This document shows, piece by piece, positions 8,643 through 19,200 of a stretch of 64,000 bases of DNA. The stretch covers positions 120,713 to 184,712 of the forward strand of contig CADAGO010000001.1 in the NCBI GenBank assembly GCA_902787555.1, read 5' to 3'. The stretch comes from an uncultured Bacteroidales bacterium (GTDB taxonomy: Bacteria > Bacteroidota > Bacteroidia > Bacteroidales > Bacteroidaceae). Numbering within the stretch: the stretch's first letter is position 1; every line of letters begins with the position of its first letter. The notes below the pieces were generated by a model. That model did not search any database. It was not told the DNA's origin and saw nothing but the letters and a program-made list of their open reading frames with translations. The position numbers were made by a program, and so were the translations under genes.

Positions 8643-8686
8643 GCTCGGTAAGTGCTCGGTAGGTGCTCGGTACCCCTTCGGTAAGG
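8643..8686. repeat. Four-copy 11-bp tandem repeat upstream of pilin 3
   Basis: Units: GCTCGGTAAGT, GCTCGGTAGGT, GCTCGGTACCC, CTTCGGTAAGG. It lies about 50 bp before the GTG start of pilin 3. Eleven bp is roughly one DNA helical turn, so the copies face the same side of the helix. Copy number could vary by slippage. No function is known. Confidence 0.65.
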
Positions 8687-8733
8687 TAGAGCCTCAAAAA
8701 CAGTGGAATAAAGAAAATTAACATTTCGATAGT

Positions 8734-10599
8734 GTGAAAAAAAATCATCTAATCATCGCAGCCATCGCAAGTGCAACACTTGTCAGTTGTTCGAGCGAAG
8801 AGTTCGTTGGGGATTTCAACCCAGCGGTCAGACCCGAATCAGGTAAAACCGCAGAAATCATCTTCAGCTCTGTGGATAAAGGACTGACGCGTGCTGAACT
8901 TACTGGTGCTGATGCCGCAGAGAAGCTGAATAATCAGTTTGTGTTAGCAGGAACAAAAGGAACAACCCCAACCACATTCGTATTCGACCAATACTATGCA
9001 AAATGGTCTGAAAACACGGCAAACACGACTACAACAAACAGCAGTAATTGGGAATATGTAGGCCTTTCGCCTTATGGAGCAGGTAACACGAGTATTTCCA
9101 CCTTACCAGCGAATGCTGTTCAATCCATAAAGTATTGGGACTATAGTGCTCCTCAATATGACTTTGCAGCCTATTCTTTAGGCAAGGGTACAGGAACCAC
9201 TCCAACCTATGCAACAGCTTCAGCAATTGATAAGCAAACAAAGTCATACACGCTTATAGGCTCAGCAGAAGAACTGTCAGCTTGCTATATTTCCGATCTT
9301 GTAACCGCCTACAATCGCGACAATGTGAGTGATTACGGAAAAGTCGTTACGTTCAATTTCCGCTCAATAGCCACAAAGATACGTATGGCGTTTTATGAGA
9401 CTATTCCTGGCTATGCAGTGAAAGACATTCTGTTCTACAATGCTGCAACTGGTGGAACAGCAACTACGACTCCAACGTTGTATACTTCTACTGCAGTATT
9501 TCCTGCTGGTAGTGGTAAACTGACTGTTACGTTCCCGACAACAGGATGGGCAAACAGGACAGATCCTGACTACAACAAAGCCCATGTGGCTTTTGCACCA
9601 GCATCTGGTTCCACAACGTCTTCTACCCTCACGTTCGATGCTTTGACAGACTTTGCAACAGCTGAGAGACTTGAGGGAACTGCCACAACAGGTTGGATAG
9701 GTCGCACATCGAACACTGCAACATACCCTGGAGGCAGAAAAGTTGCCGACCCAAATAACAGCAGCAACCAGATTGAGCATTATAAAACCGTTCTGCCTTG
9801 TGAAGTTGGTACCAACCTTCTGCTTCGCATTAAATACACACTCGTATCTATCGACGGTTCAGGTGAAGACATCACTGTTGACAACGCGTCAGCAGTGGTT
9901 CCTGCAGAATTTGCTAAATGGCAACCCAACTATGCCTATACTTATATCTTCAAGCTATCAGATATGACCAACGGTTCAACGGGTGTTGACGAACATGGGA
10001 ATGTTGTTACAGGTCTCACCCCTATCACGCTGAATGCAGTAGTTGTGGACGACGAGAACGGTGTTCAGGAAACGATTACGACTGTAGCAACACCGAGCAT
10101 CACGACCTACTCTGAAGGCGAAGTAGTCACAGCTGATGCTGAGTACAAGGCAGGTAATATTATCTACGTAGTTGTGAACAACGGCACCAGCAACGAAACG
10201 CTGACTGTGGGCACGAATGCGAACCTGTACACGGTGACACTTGAACCAAGCACAGATACTGGTGATATACCTGCTGCTACGGCTGCTCAGGTCATCTCTG
10301 AAGAGTCAGTTAAAAACGCTTTGACAAATGGCACAAAGGATAATGAGGCCAATCCGACCACATGGACAATAAAAGATGCTAACAAATGGAAGTTAGTTGT
10401 AACAAAGGCCAACACTTCGCTTTCCGCTGTTACTCAGATTGAAGCCGAAGATTCACCAACGGGTAATGCAATCAGTGTAAACGGTGCTAAGTTCACAGCT
10501 GGAACGGCAGGTACAGTTTATGTATTCGAGTTTTTGACATCTCTTGCATCAGATGCCACGAAGACATATAAGGTCATCAAAGTAGCTACAGGCTCATAA
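8734..10599 (+). CDS. Fimbrillin-like pilin lipoprotein 3 with C-terminal extension
   Basis: 621 residues from a GTG at 8734, chosen because it starts a signal peptide differing from that of pilin 2 at one position (MKKNHLIIAAIASATLVSC, Cys19); no ATG is available. TRA is at residues 52-54, followed by ELTGADAAEKLNNQF. The fimbrillin core shows KYWDYSAPQYDFAAYSLG, YISDLVTAYNR, FNFRSIATKIRMAFYETIPG and WQPNYAYTYIFKLS. From about residue 445 the extension QETITTVATPSITTY..EYKAGN matches pilin 2, and both proteins end in a YKVIKV-like strand. Pilins 2 and 3 therefore arose by duplication and then diverged in length. The GTG start and the structured 332-bp spacer before it suggest separate or reduced translation relative to pilin 2. 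Confidence 0.85.
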   Translation: MKKNHLIIAAIASATLVSCSSEEFVGDFNPAVRPESGKTAEIIFSSVDKGLTRAELTGADAAEKLNNQFVLAGTKGTTPTTFVFDQYYAKWSENTANTTTTNSSNWEYVGLSPYGAGNTSISTLPANAVQSIKYWDYSAPQYDFAAYSLGKGTGTTPTYATASAIDKQTKSYTLIGSAEELSACYISDLVTAYNRDNVSDYGKVVTFNFRSIATKIRMAFYETIPGYAVKDILFYNAATGGTATTTPTLYTSTAVFPAGSGKLTVTFPTTGWANRTDPDYNKAHVAFAPASGSTTSSTLTFDALTDFATAERLEGTATTGWIGRTSNTATYPGGRKVADPNNSSNQIEHYKTVLPCEVGTNLLLRIKYTLVSIDGSGEDITVDNASAVVPAEFAKWQPNYAYTYIFKLSDMTNGSTGVDEHGNVVTGLTPITLNAVVVDDENGVQETITTVATPSITTYSEGEVVTADAEYKAGNIIYVVVNNGTSNETLTVGTNANLYTVTLEPSTDTGDIPAATAAQVISEESVKNALTNGTKDNEANPTTWTIKDANKWKLVVTKANTSLSAVTQIEAEDSPTGNAISVNGAKFTAGTAGTVYVFEFLTSLASDATKTYKVIKVATGS

Positions 10600-10616
10600 A
10601 AGACCTTTTTCAACTA

Positions 10617-10645
10617 CCAAGTGGAGGTTCGACTCCTCCACTTGG
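10617..10645 (+). promoter_or_regulatory. T-arm-like hairpin after pilin 3
   Basis: Perfect 11-bp stem CCAAGTGGAGG / CCTCCACTTGG with the same TTCGACT loop as at 8417-8443, 17 bp after the pilin 3 stop. The two hairpins share loop and outer stem but differ in the inner stem with base pairing kept, which points to selection on the structure. No T-tract follows. Confidence 0.6.
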
Positions 10646-10672
10646 AACAAATAGAAAATCAGTTCCGAAAAA

Positions 10673-10687
10673 AGGTGACGGTCACCT
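10673..10687. promoter_or_regulatory. 15-bp perfect palindrome (possible operator)
   Basis: AGGTGAC-G-GTCACCT, 65 bp before the start of pilin 4. It is followed by a second small palindrome, CACGCGTG, around 10726-10733. The form fits a dimeric protein binding site. The stem is too short and lacks the T-tract of a terminator. Confidence 0.35.
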
Positions 10688-10752
10688 CGGGACAAATAGT
10701 ACAAATAATTAAAAAAGGAACACGCACACGCGTGCATAACATAAAAAGACGA

Positions 10753-11901
10753 ATGAACCGAACAAAAAGCATATTATCCGCCCCACAGAGCACTATGACC
10801 CCTATGGCACTCATAGTTGCTACTCTTCTGACGTGTCTGACAGCTTGTTCAAGTGACAACGACTCTCCCGAAGAGCCGGAACTGCAGACATCGATTTCCT
10901 TTGGAGCCTCTCTCCCAGAAGCCACCAATGTGGAAGCAGGTACCCGTGCAGAAGGACTGGAAACGAAGAATACAGAATTCACGGTTTGGGCGTACAAAAA
11001 CAAAGCTTTAATAAGCGGAGAGGGCACAACGACTTCTCCCTACAACTATGGTGAACTTCAGAACGTGATGCAAGAGTATAAGGTACAATGGGCTGAAAAT
11101 ACGGCTAACACCACCCTGACGAACACCCATGATTGGGATTATATCGGGATAGACGACCAGACCATCAAATACTGGGACTTCGATGCGAAAGCATACCGAT
11201 TCTTTGGCGCAACCCCATCCTCTGCAATAGGTTCTGCTCTTAACGTGACAAAAACAGGTGAGAAGGTTACATTCACCATCACAGCCGATGCTACGTCTGA
11301 AACAACAATTGCTGCTACCCCCTATTTCTCAAGGCTTTGGTTCAGCAACAACAACATCAACTCCAGCAATAAATACGCTGATGTAGTACAACTCGAATTC
11401 ATCAAGCCATTCGCGCGGGTACGTGTCATGTTTACCTTTGCCAAAGGCTTAGAAATACCACACGCTACACTGTCGAATATCAGTTTCAAACCAGCCGATG
11501 ATACGAAGCAGATACCACAAAGTGGCACCGTGACAGTCACCTATCCCCTCACAGGGACAGAAACGGCTGAAACCATCACCACCGAACCTTCAACATCAAA
11601 TACGCTGGCTGCCATTACCCAGGATTACTGGGTTGGTGATGCAGACGACCCTGCCCACCTCACCTGGTACACGGTATTTCCAATCGCTTCACAGGGAGTG
11701 TACCAAATGACACTCAATGTAGAGGGCGTTGAGAAGACCGCCTACGTACCTGCCGAGTTTATGAGTTGGGATGCAAACTATAGCTATACCTATATCTTCA
11801 AGATTCTTGAAGGTGGCGGAGTTATCTTCGATGAAGTACAAGTCGGCATCAAAGGTTGGAATAATGCAGAGACATTTAACCATCCTGTCTACAACTGGTA
11901 A
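10753..11901 (+). CDS. Fimbrillin-like pilin lipoprotein 4
   Basis: 382 residues from the ATG at 10753. Longer in-frame starts would begin inside the T-arm-like hairpin and give a charged, implausible leader. An ATG at 10795 would also keep the signal peptide. The signal ends LTAC with Cys32. TRA is at residues 64-66. Core motifs are weaker than in pilins 1-3 but recognisable: IKYWDFDAKAYRFFGATP, VQLEFIKPFARVRVMFTFA, and the terminal WDANYSYTYIFKI. The protein ends shortly after in a Trp-rich segment, without extension. In size and layout it resembles accessory or tip fimbrillins. The family call is good; the position in the fibre is unknown. Confidence 0.8.
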   Translation: MNRTKSILSAPQSTMTPMALIVATLLTCLTACSSDNDSPEEPELQTSISFGASLPEATNVEAGTRAEGLETKNTEFTVWAYKNKALISGEGTTTSPYNYGELQNVMQEYKVQWAENTANTTLTNTHDWDYIGIDDQTIKYWDFDAKAYRFFGATPSSAIGSALNVTKTGEKVTFTITADATSETTIAATPYFSRLWFSNNNINSSNKYADVVQLEFIKPFARVRVMFTFAKGLEIPHATLSNISFKPADDTKQIPQSGTVTVTYPLTGTETAETITTEPSTSNTLAAITQDYWVGDADDPAHLTWYTVFPIASQGVYQMTLNVEGVEKTAYVPAEFMSWDANYSYTYIFKILEGGGVIFDEVQVGIKGWNNAETFNHPVYNW

Positions 11902-11950
11902 ATCAGGCACTGTAGTATATAATTAAGAAGAAATAAAACGATTACAATAT

Positions 11951-13180
11951 ATGTCAGTAAACGCAAAACATATCTATTCGACAGCCATCAAGACCCTCTT
12001 GATGGTCAGTTCGATGTCACTCCTTATGACTGCCTGCTCCGAAGACTCTTCTGATATGCAAGAAGACAGGGACGTGCTTCAAATCATTCCGTTCACACGA
12101 CCCTTTACGGATGAAGGTCAGTTGCAGACACGTGCAGATGTACCTTACGACAACATCACCCTGCCAGAAGACTATCTCATTTTCCGTAATCTCTACCCTC
12201 AGGCAAGTTCGGAATATGCCTCCATTCATGCATATTTTATTGAAAATGGCACGACTACTGTAAACACAGAAGGTAATTTCGTCTATGATTATACAAAAGA
12301 AGAACTCGACACAGATAACTTCATCACCAATACAGGATGGTCATCCAATGTCCGTTTAAGGGCAGGCAAAGAATACTATGTATATGGTTTCATGCCAGCG
12401 AGCCTTACCCCATCAGCGAGTATTTCGTCAAACAACGGCAGCTATGAAAACAAAGCCGTCATCAACTTCAACGGAATTGATGCAGTAACTCTAGCCGATG
12501 TTTGCGTCGTCACAGGAGTGAAAGGACTCGATACACCGATTACCGCCCCTTTGACCACAGAAAACGTCGAACTTGGTTATTTCTATTATAAGGGCAGAAC
12601 AAAAGAAGAAGGAAACTATATCTATCTCTTGCTCGATCATCTCTTTGCATGTATTAATCTCGAGTATTCCGTTGCTACTCAATACAGCTATTTGCGTAAG
12701 ATCAAGCTCCGTAAAGTGGAAATTTCCGCAAGCGGAGACACCCCAAAGAAACGTAACCTTACGGTCACCATTCCAGGTAGCAATAGTTCGCTTTATGATG
12801 TTGTTTATTCGGTCGTAGATGTAGAAGGAACAAACGTCAGTGTTCATCCTGCAGTCATTTACGATAAATCAGGAACAGCGGCTTCGGCACTTGACTATAT
12901 CCCCGTTGAAGGGATTGGCCGGCTCTCTGTCCCAGGCTATTTCACACCCTACCTCAACACCTCATTCAAAATCACGTCGTATTACGACGTTTACGACCTA
13001 CAAGACAATATGGTGAGAGAAGGATGTAAAGCAGATAATATTATTCAGTTAAATACAACTGACCCCATACAAAGAGGTAATAGCTACACGGTGAGATTCG
13101 TCATCACACCGACCTACCTCTACCAACTCTCTGAGCCAGACCTCGACAATCCTACGATTCGTCCCCATGTAGGTTCATAG
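11951..13180 (+). CDS. Divergent fimbrillin-like lipoprotein 5
   Basis: 409 residues with a lipoprotein signal ending LMTAC (Cys29) and TRA at residues 60-62. The N-terminal region, ITLPEDYLIFRNLYPQAS followed by a Tyr-rich strand region, the ELGYFYYKG..LLLDHLFACINLEY segment (about 200-235) and LRKIKLRKVEI (about 246) fit the two-domain fimbrillin plan, although similarity to the other four is low. The end, GNSYTVRFVITPTYLYQL, is a likely C-terminal strand. It follows pilin 4 by 49 bp and precedes the first giant protein by 64 bp, all in the same direction. It may be a tip or adaptor subunit linking pilin to the giant protein; this is speculation from gene order. Confidence 0.7.
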   Translation: MSVNAKHIYSTAIKTLLMVSSMSLLMTACSEDSSDMQEDRDVLQIIPFTRPFTDEGQLQTRADVPYDNITLPEDYLIFRNLYPQASSEYASIHAYFIENGTTTVNTEGNFVYDYTKEELDTDNFITNTGWSSNVRLRAGKEYYVYGFMPASLTPSASISSNNGSYENKAVINFNGIDAVTLADVCVVTGVKGLDTPITAPLTTENVELGYFYYKGRTKEEGNYIYLLLDHLFACINLEYSVATQYSYLRKIKLRKVEISASGDTPKKRNLTVTIPGSNSSLYDVVYSVVDVEGTNVSVHPAVIYDKSGTAASALDYIPVEGIGRLSVPGYFTPYLNTSFKITSYYDVYDLQDNMVREGCKADNIIQLNTTDPIQRGNSYTVRFVITPTYLYQLSEPDLDNPTIRPHVGS

Positions 13181-13244
13181 CCTCAATCGGCTCATATCGG
13201 ACTCTATAAACCATTTATCAAAAGAATTAAAAACAATACGCTAT

Positions 13245-16200
13245 ATGCCACAGATAATGAATATACAAACCCGATCACAAGTCATCAAGAGCCTCTTGGT
13301 GGCCTGCCTGTTACCGTTCAATGCGCTATACATGCAGGCACAAGAGCCAGAAAGTGCCCCTATTATCACCATCGGCGGAAACGTCTATGGAGGTGGTAAT
13401 CAAGGAGCGGTAGGAACAGAAAAGTCGTCCTACACTTTTGCGACGGAAGATGATGCATCAACATCAGATGTGGATGAATCCACAGCTGACGACATGACGT
13501 CGGTCATCATCCGCAGCAGTGAGCTTAAGAATGTGTTCGGTGGCGGCCGCATGGCTGGTGTGCATGGTAATACGTCGGTTACTATCGACGGTACCACTTC
13601 AACCAATAGAATCATTATCGGCAATGTATATGGTGGCAATGATATTGCTGGCGAAGTTGAAGGTGGTGCGAAGGTGAAATCGACTATTAATGAGTCGGAT
13701 GACGATTTGAAGACCAAGTCTATCTACATTGCTAAGTTGTATGGTGGCGGAAATGGCGATTATACGTATGGTACAGAGCAAGTTGATGGAGTTTATCAGG
13801 TAAAATCCGGAGACGAAGTGATTGCCACTTCTGACGCTCAGTTTACAGAACCTGATATCGCCAAGGTTGCTATCAACCTGCAATCAGGTGCTTTCGGTCA
13901 GGTATTTGGTGGTGGTAACAAGGCAACAGTCAATACCGTAACTGATATCACGCTCAATAATAAGACCGATCTCAATTCTTTAGCGACGCTTACAGCAGCT
14001 GATAAGACCCTCCTTGAGACTTATGGATGGTTAGATGATTGGTTCACCGACAATAAGCCCACCTATCAGTTTAACCGCGTATTCGGTGGCAACAACAAGG
14101 TCGATATGGACATCCGTCCTACTTGGCATCTGACGAAAGGTACAATCGACAACCTCTATTCAGGCGGTAATATGGGTGGCATGACTTATGAGAATGGAAT
14201 TCTGCTTGCCATTTCCGGCAACGACATGGTCATCAACAACGTCTATGGTGGATGTCGTATGGCAGATGTCAACCCACAAAGCAAAAATGGAGAAGCCATA
14301 TTGCAAGAAGAAACGGTGGATGCTGACGGACTCCAAGTAGGTACAACGGTTGCGACCTTCGATGCTTCTTATGCAGCCCGCGTATTGATTACTGGAGGTA
14401 AAATCACCAATGTTTATGGAGGTAATGATATCTCAGGCAACGTCTATCACGGCACTCAAGTGGAAATCCATCACAGCATCCTCGGAGATGTCTATGGTGG
14501 AGGTAACGGTTCGTATGCCTATACCGACAATGCGGATTTGAAAGATGACCCATTCTGGGGAGATTTCTACTATGACTATGATCCAGACTCTTTATCTTCT
14601 GCTGAAGCCCTAAATCTTCACCGCCCGAATGTAGGGAAAACACTGCTTCATGTAAAGGGAACAAGTGATAATATCACATATATCGGTGGTGCGCTCTACT
14701 GCGGTGGAAACAGTGCTACCCTCCGAGCGATACAAGGATACCTGGCAGAAGCTTCGGCCGATCTGAGGATTGGTTCGTATGTGGTGGCCAAGTCGATGTT
14801 CCTCGGCAGCAATGGAGAGAACATGATTAATGGGAAAATCCACGAAAAGGTGAATGGCTCTTGGACGGATACGGATATCCTCGCCAAATATAAAGAGGAC
14901 GGCTTTAGCCAGATGGATCTTACCAATTCTACTGACTTCGAGGAATATATGCATGGAGTAGAGGTAGCCATCAAGCCAACAGTCGAATTTGATGAAGATT
15001 ATACCGACTACACCACCCAGGTAGGTTCGTTCTTCTGTGGTGGAAACAGGGGAAGTATGTCTGCCAGCGAAATTTTTGATGTCGGCTACCTCAATAAATT
15101 TGTCATTTTTGAAAAACTCGTAGGTGGATGTAACAATGCCAATGTAGAGATTGGCACTTATAACGCCTTCCACGAAGGAGGATTTATCACTGGTACTCCA
15201 GGAACAAACAAGGTGACACTCGACATTGATGGCATGAGGCTTGAGCCACGTAAGCTTACATACGATGTAGCAGCAAACACTTTCTCTCTTGATTGGAACA
15301 AGACAGACAAAAAGATGTTCATCGGCGGCAATATCTATGGAGGCTGCTATCAGAGTGGATACATCAACGGTGGTGTGACCATCAACATCAAGAAAGACGC
15401 CATTTCACCTGCGGTAAAAACTTATGTTGGAGATAATGGAACAGATGAAATAGAGTCTCTTGCCGTACACCGCGATTCAGTGCTCAACACAGCCCTTAGT
15501 GCCTTTGGTGCAGGCTATGGTGCTGACTCTGAAATCTGGGGTAACACGATTATCAATATTTCCGATGCAGCCAACATCATCAAGGTATTCGGTGGTGGCG
15601 AAATGGGTGTAGTAGGTAATCTGGAACGATATACCTCGTCTTCCACTATACCAGATGGAAAGCATATAGGTGACCGCACAGGTGAAATAGAAAACCGATA
15701 CAATACCACCATCAACCTCATAGCGGGTAATGCAGACAAGATTTACGGAGGTGGCTTTGAAGGTCCTGTTACGGGTCACACCACAGTTAACCTCATTGGC
15801 GGTACTGCTTACGATGTGATAGGCGGTGCATGTAATGCCGATATCGAAGAGTATGCTGAGACCTACGTGGGACTAGCCGGTGCATCAACCATTCCTAGCA
15901 TTACCAATAATATCTACGGTGCAAACGACTTTGGCGGTCAGATTAAGGGGTCCAAGAGCTTCTCTGAACGCGTAAGCACCGATGCAAACGGTAAGGTTTA
16001 CAACAACGGTTTGCTCACTGCTACTGCTTACGTTGAGTATCTCAAGGGAAAGGCGAACTACATCTTCGGTGGTGCGAAGGCAGCCTACAACTATAAGGAT
16101 CAGAATCTCTACTCTAAATATACCAACAATGAAGGTTCTGCGAAGGGCGAATTCGTCAAGCCAGCTATCGGTAACGCTTTCGTCAACTTCCGTCCGGAAT

Positions 16201-19200
16201 ATGACGAGAATAGCAGCGTCAGACGAGTATATGGTGCAGGTCAAGGATACTTTAATGAAATCGACAAGGATTTACTGCAAGACAACAGCTATGTTCTCAT
16301 CGACATTCCTGCTGACGCTGAACAGTTTGCAACCCTCGAAGTTTTCGGTGCTGGTGACTATAGCGGTGTAGGTATGAAATTAGCTGCTGCCGATGTACGA
16401 ACAGCAGAAGCAGCATCGACAACGGATGTCACAGCTGCTGCAGTCATCGACCTTGTGCGTGGTAAAATCAACTCTGTCTATGGCGGTAGCTATAAGGAAG
16501 GCTTCACACGCCGCACCATCGTCAATGTACCCGTTGGTTCTACCATCAATATGAACTACCTCTATGGTGGTGCATACGGTGTAGCTTCTGCAGACGGCAA
16601 TCCGCTGGGTAACCTCTACCCTTGCGACGTGTATGAGTCGAACGTGAACTTCAAGAGCGCAGATGCTCGCGTCAGGACCATCTATGGTGGTAACAACAGT
16701 TATCGTCGTACACTCTATACCCATGTCAATATCCACGCTCCTGTGCAATACAGACACCAGACATTCGGAGACACTCATGCTAACATCTTTGGTGCCGGCT
16801 ATGGAGAAAACACATGGGCACAATACACTGAGGTCAATCTGTTCGACGGAGCTAAGGTATTTGAGCCTTACGGCGGCGGTGAAAACGGATGTGTATATAA
16901 CAAGGAAACGATCACCGCTCTTGCATCAAAACCAGACAAAGGATGGAGCCTCGCCATACCAGGTAACTATTTGAGTACTGATGCCACTACGGGCGATGCC
17001 TCATACGACCATGGAGGACTTACCAATGCTTTGGCTCATAGCAACCAGCTATACGCCGACTTCAACAACAACATCCCTGATGCTGAAGGCGACGGAACTG
17101 GCGACATTACCATCGCAGAAAAATACAACACCAACGTACACATCCACCGAGGGGCCACCGTGTTGAACTATGCATACGGTGCCGGACTCGGTAGCCATAT
17201 CTATACATATCGGTTTGACGGCAACTGGACGGGAAACACTCAGCCGCAGCCGTCCCACTATATGGCAAGTGCAGAAACTCCCGATCAGCTGGACGCAGAA
17301 GCCAGAGCGAAGTATGATGCTGCTTTGGCTGCATACAATACTTATGCTGGTTATCAGAACGGTGCAACTGTTGGTGCAAACGAATACGATGCTTTCAACG
17401 ACACCCAGAAATCACACTGGACACAGATCGGTCACCGCACAACGGCTGTTCTCAGCGGTACTTCCTACATCGACCTGCTCGGTGGCACCGTAACCAAGGA
17501 CCTCTATGCTGCAGGTACCACAGGTTGCGTGCAGGATACTTTGATGCTTAAATCGTTCACAGCCTCCTCAACGGCCTACATCAAGGGCGGTCAGGCTCGT
17601 AACGTCTATGGTGGCGGATGGGAAGGTCCTGTTGGCAAGCACGATATGTCAAAACCTGGCACGTACCTTAATGATGATGTATTGGGAGAGACTCACGTCA
17701 TCGTAGGTCGCCCCGAAAAAGATATCAGAACTGCTTATCTCGAAGCTCACGAAGCAGACCCCGACCTTGATGAAGACGAATTCTTCTTCTTCAATGGTGT
17801 GCCTGCCATCAACCGTAATGCCTATGCGGGCGGTGAAGGTGGTGTAGTGCGTGGTACAGCCAACCTCGACATCTTCAATGGATGTATAGGATACAAGAAT
17901 AAGCATAAGGACGATATTACAGATTCAGAGAACAACTACTATAGGCTTGCAATCCAAGATGGCCTTGTGAAGTATATACCTTTGAAACGAGGCGATGACC
18001 TAAGCAGCGAGGATTACTATTTCGTGGAAGAAATCGACCAAGATGCTGTTGCCGACAACATCATGTTTGAGGCAGGTAACGCCTTTGGTGGAGGTTACGC
18101 AGCCAATAGTGATGTCGATATTGCCAACCTCACCCTCTGGGACGGTATTATCCGTAACAGCATGTATGGTGGAGGCGAGATTGCAACCATCGGACGTGGA
18201 ACACAAACCAAGAACACTTCTACCAATGAATTAGATGTAACTATCTACAAGCCAGGTGAGACCCATGTTACCATGTGGGGCGGCCATGTGCTGCGTGATG
18301 TCTTCGGTGGTGGTCGAGGCTTCAATAACTGGAAGACAGAGGACAGATCCGAAGGCAACACAAACGGTTACGTATTTGGAAAAACCGATGTAAACATCCA
18401 CCTTGGAACCATTGGAACTCCCGACGGGTTGACAAACGGTTATGGAAATGTCTTCGGTGGCGGCAACGTTGGTTTCGTGTATAGCCAATATGCAAAGCAA
18501 GCCGACGGATGGTATTACGAAAACTATAGCTCTAAATTACTGTCAGAAGACACTCGTGTAAAAGTAAAGGCCTATGGAAAGGCGTTAGAGGATGTGACAA
18601 TCGGTAGTAAGACATATACCACAGGTAGCTTCATCCCTAACACAGATCTCGACAAACTTACAAACGAAGGTAACTACGGAACCGAGACAACTCCAGCCAC
18701 AGGCGATAAGGCTAAATGGGGAAAAATAGACCAATCAGGTATCACCATCTATAATGCTGTATTTGCCGGAGGTAATGTATCTGCCGGTAGTGATAAGATT
18801 ATGGCATTCTCGAAGACAGTGTTTGGTAACTCTACCGCATCCGTGGTTGATATCTACAGTCGCGACCTCATCAGTGTCGGTGGTAGCGGCGTAGGAGGAC
18901 TCTACGGCGACGGAAACCTTACATTCGTCGATGGTTACCGCGAACTCAATATCACCAACTATGGTACAGACTGGTATTCATTGTCAAGAGGTGTGGATAA
19001 CGATGCAGAATTTAATGCACTCACACCACGCCAGCAGTCATTCTACTTGACACAGTACATATGTACTACAGCATATAAAACTTACAATGTAAACGATATC
19101 ATCATGAGTGGCATATACGATGGCATGAGTGATGAAGATAAAGCCCATTGGAAACGTCAGCAGTCCAGAGTCAATGATGGCCGCTATATCAACACCTTAC

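Noticed and set aside
8643-8686. CRISPR array
   Set aside because: The repeats are 11 bp, directly abutting, with no unique spacers and no cas genes in the window.
8417-10645. tRNA genes suggested by GGTTCGACTCC-type loops
   Set aside because: Only the T-arm-like hairpin is present; no acceptor, D or anticodon arm precedes it and the stems are too long (10-11 bp).
10621-10752. Upstream GTG start for pilin 4
   Set aside because: It would place the start inside the T-arm-like hairpin and give a charged leader; the lipoprotein signal begins at 10753.
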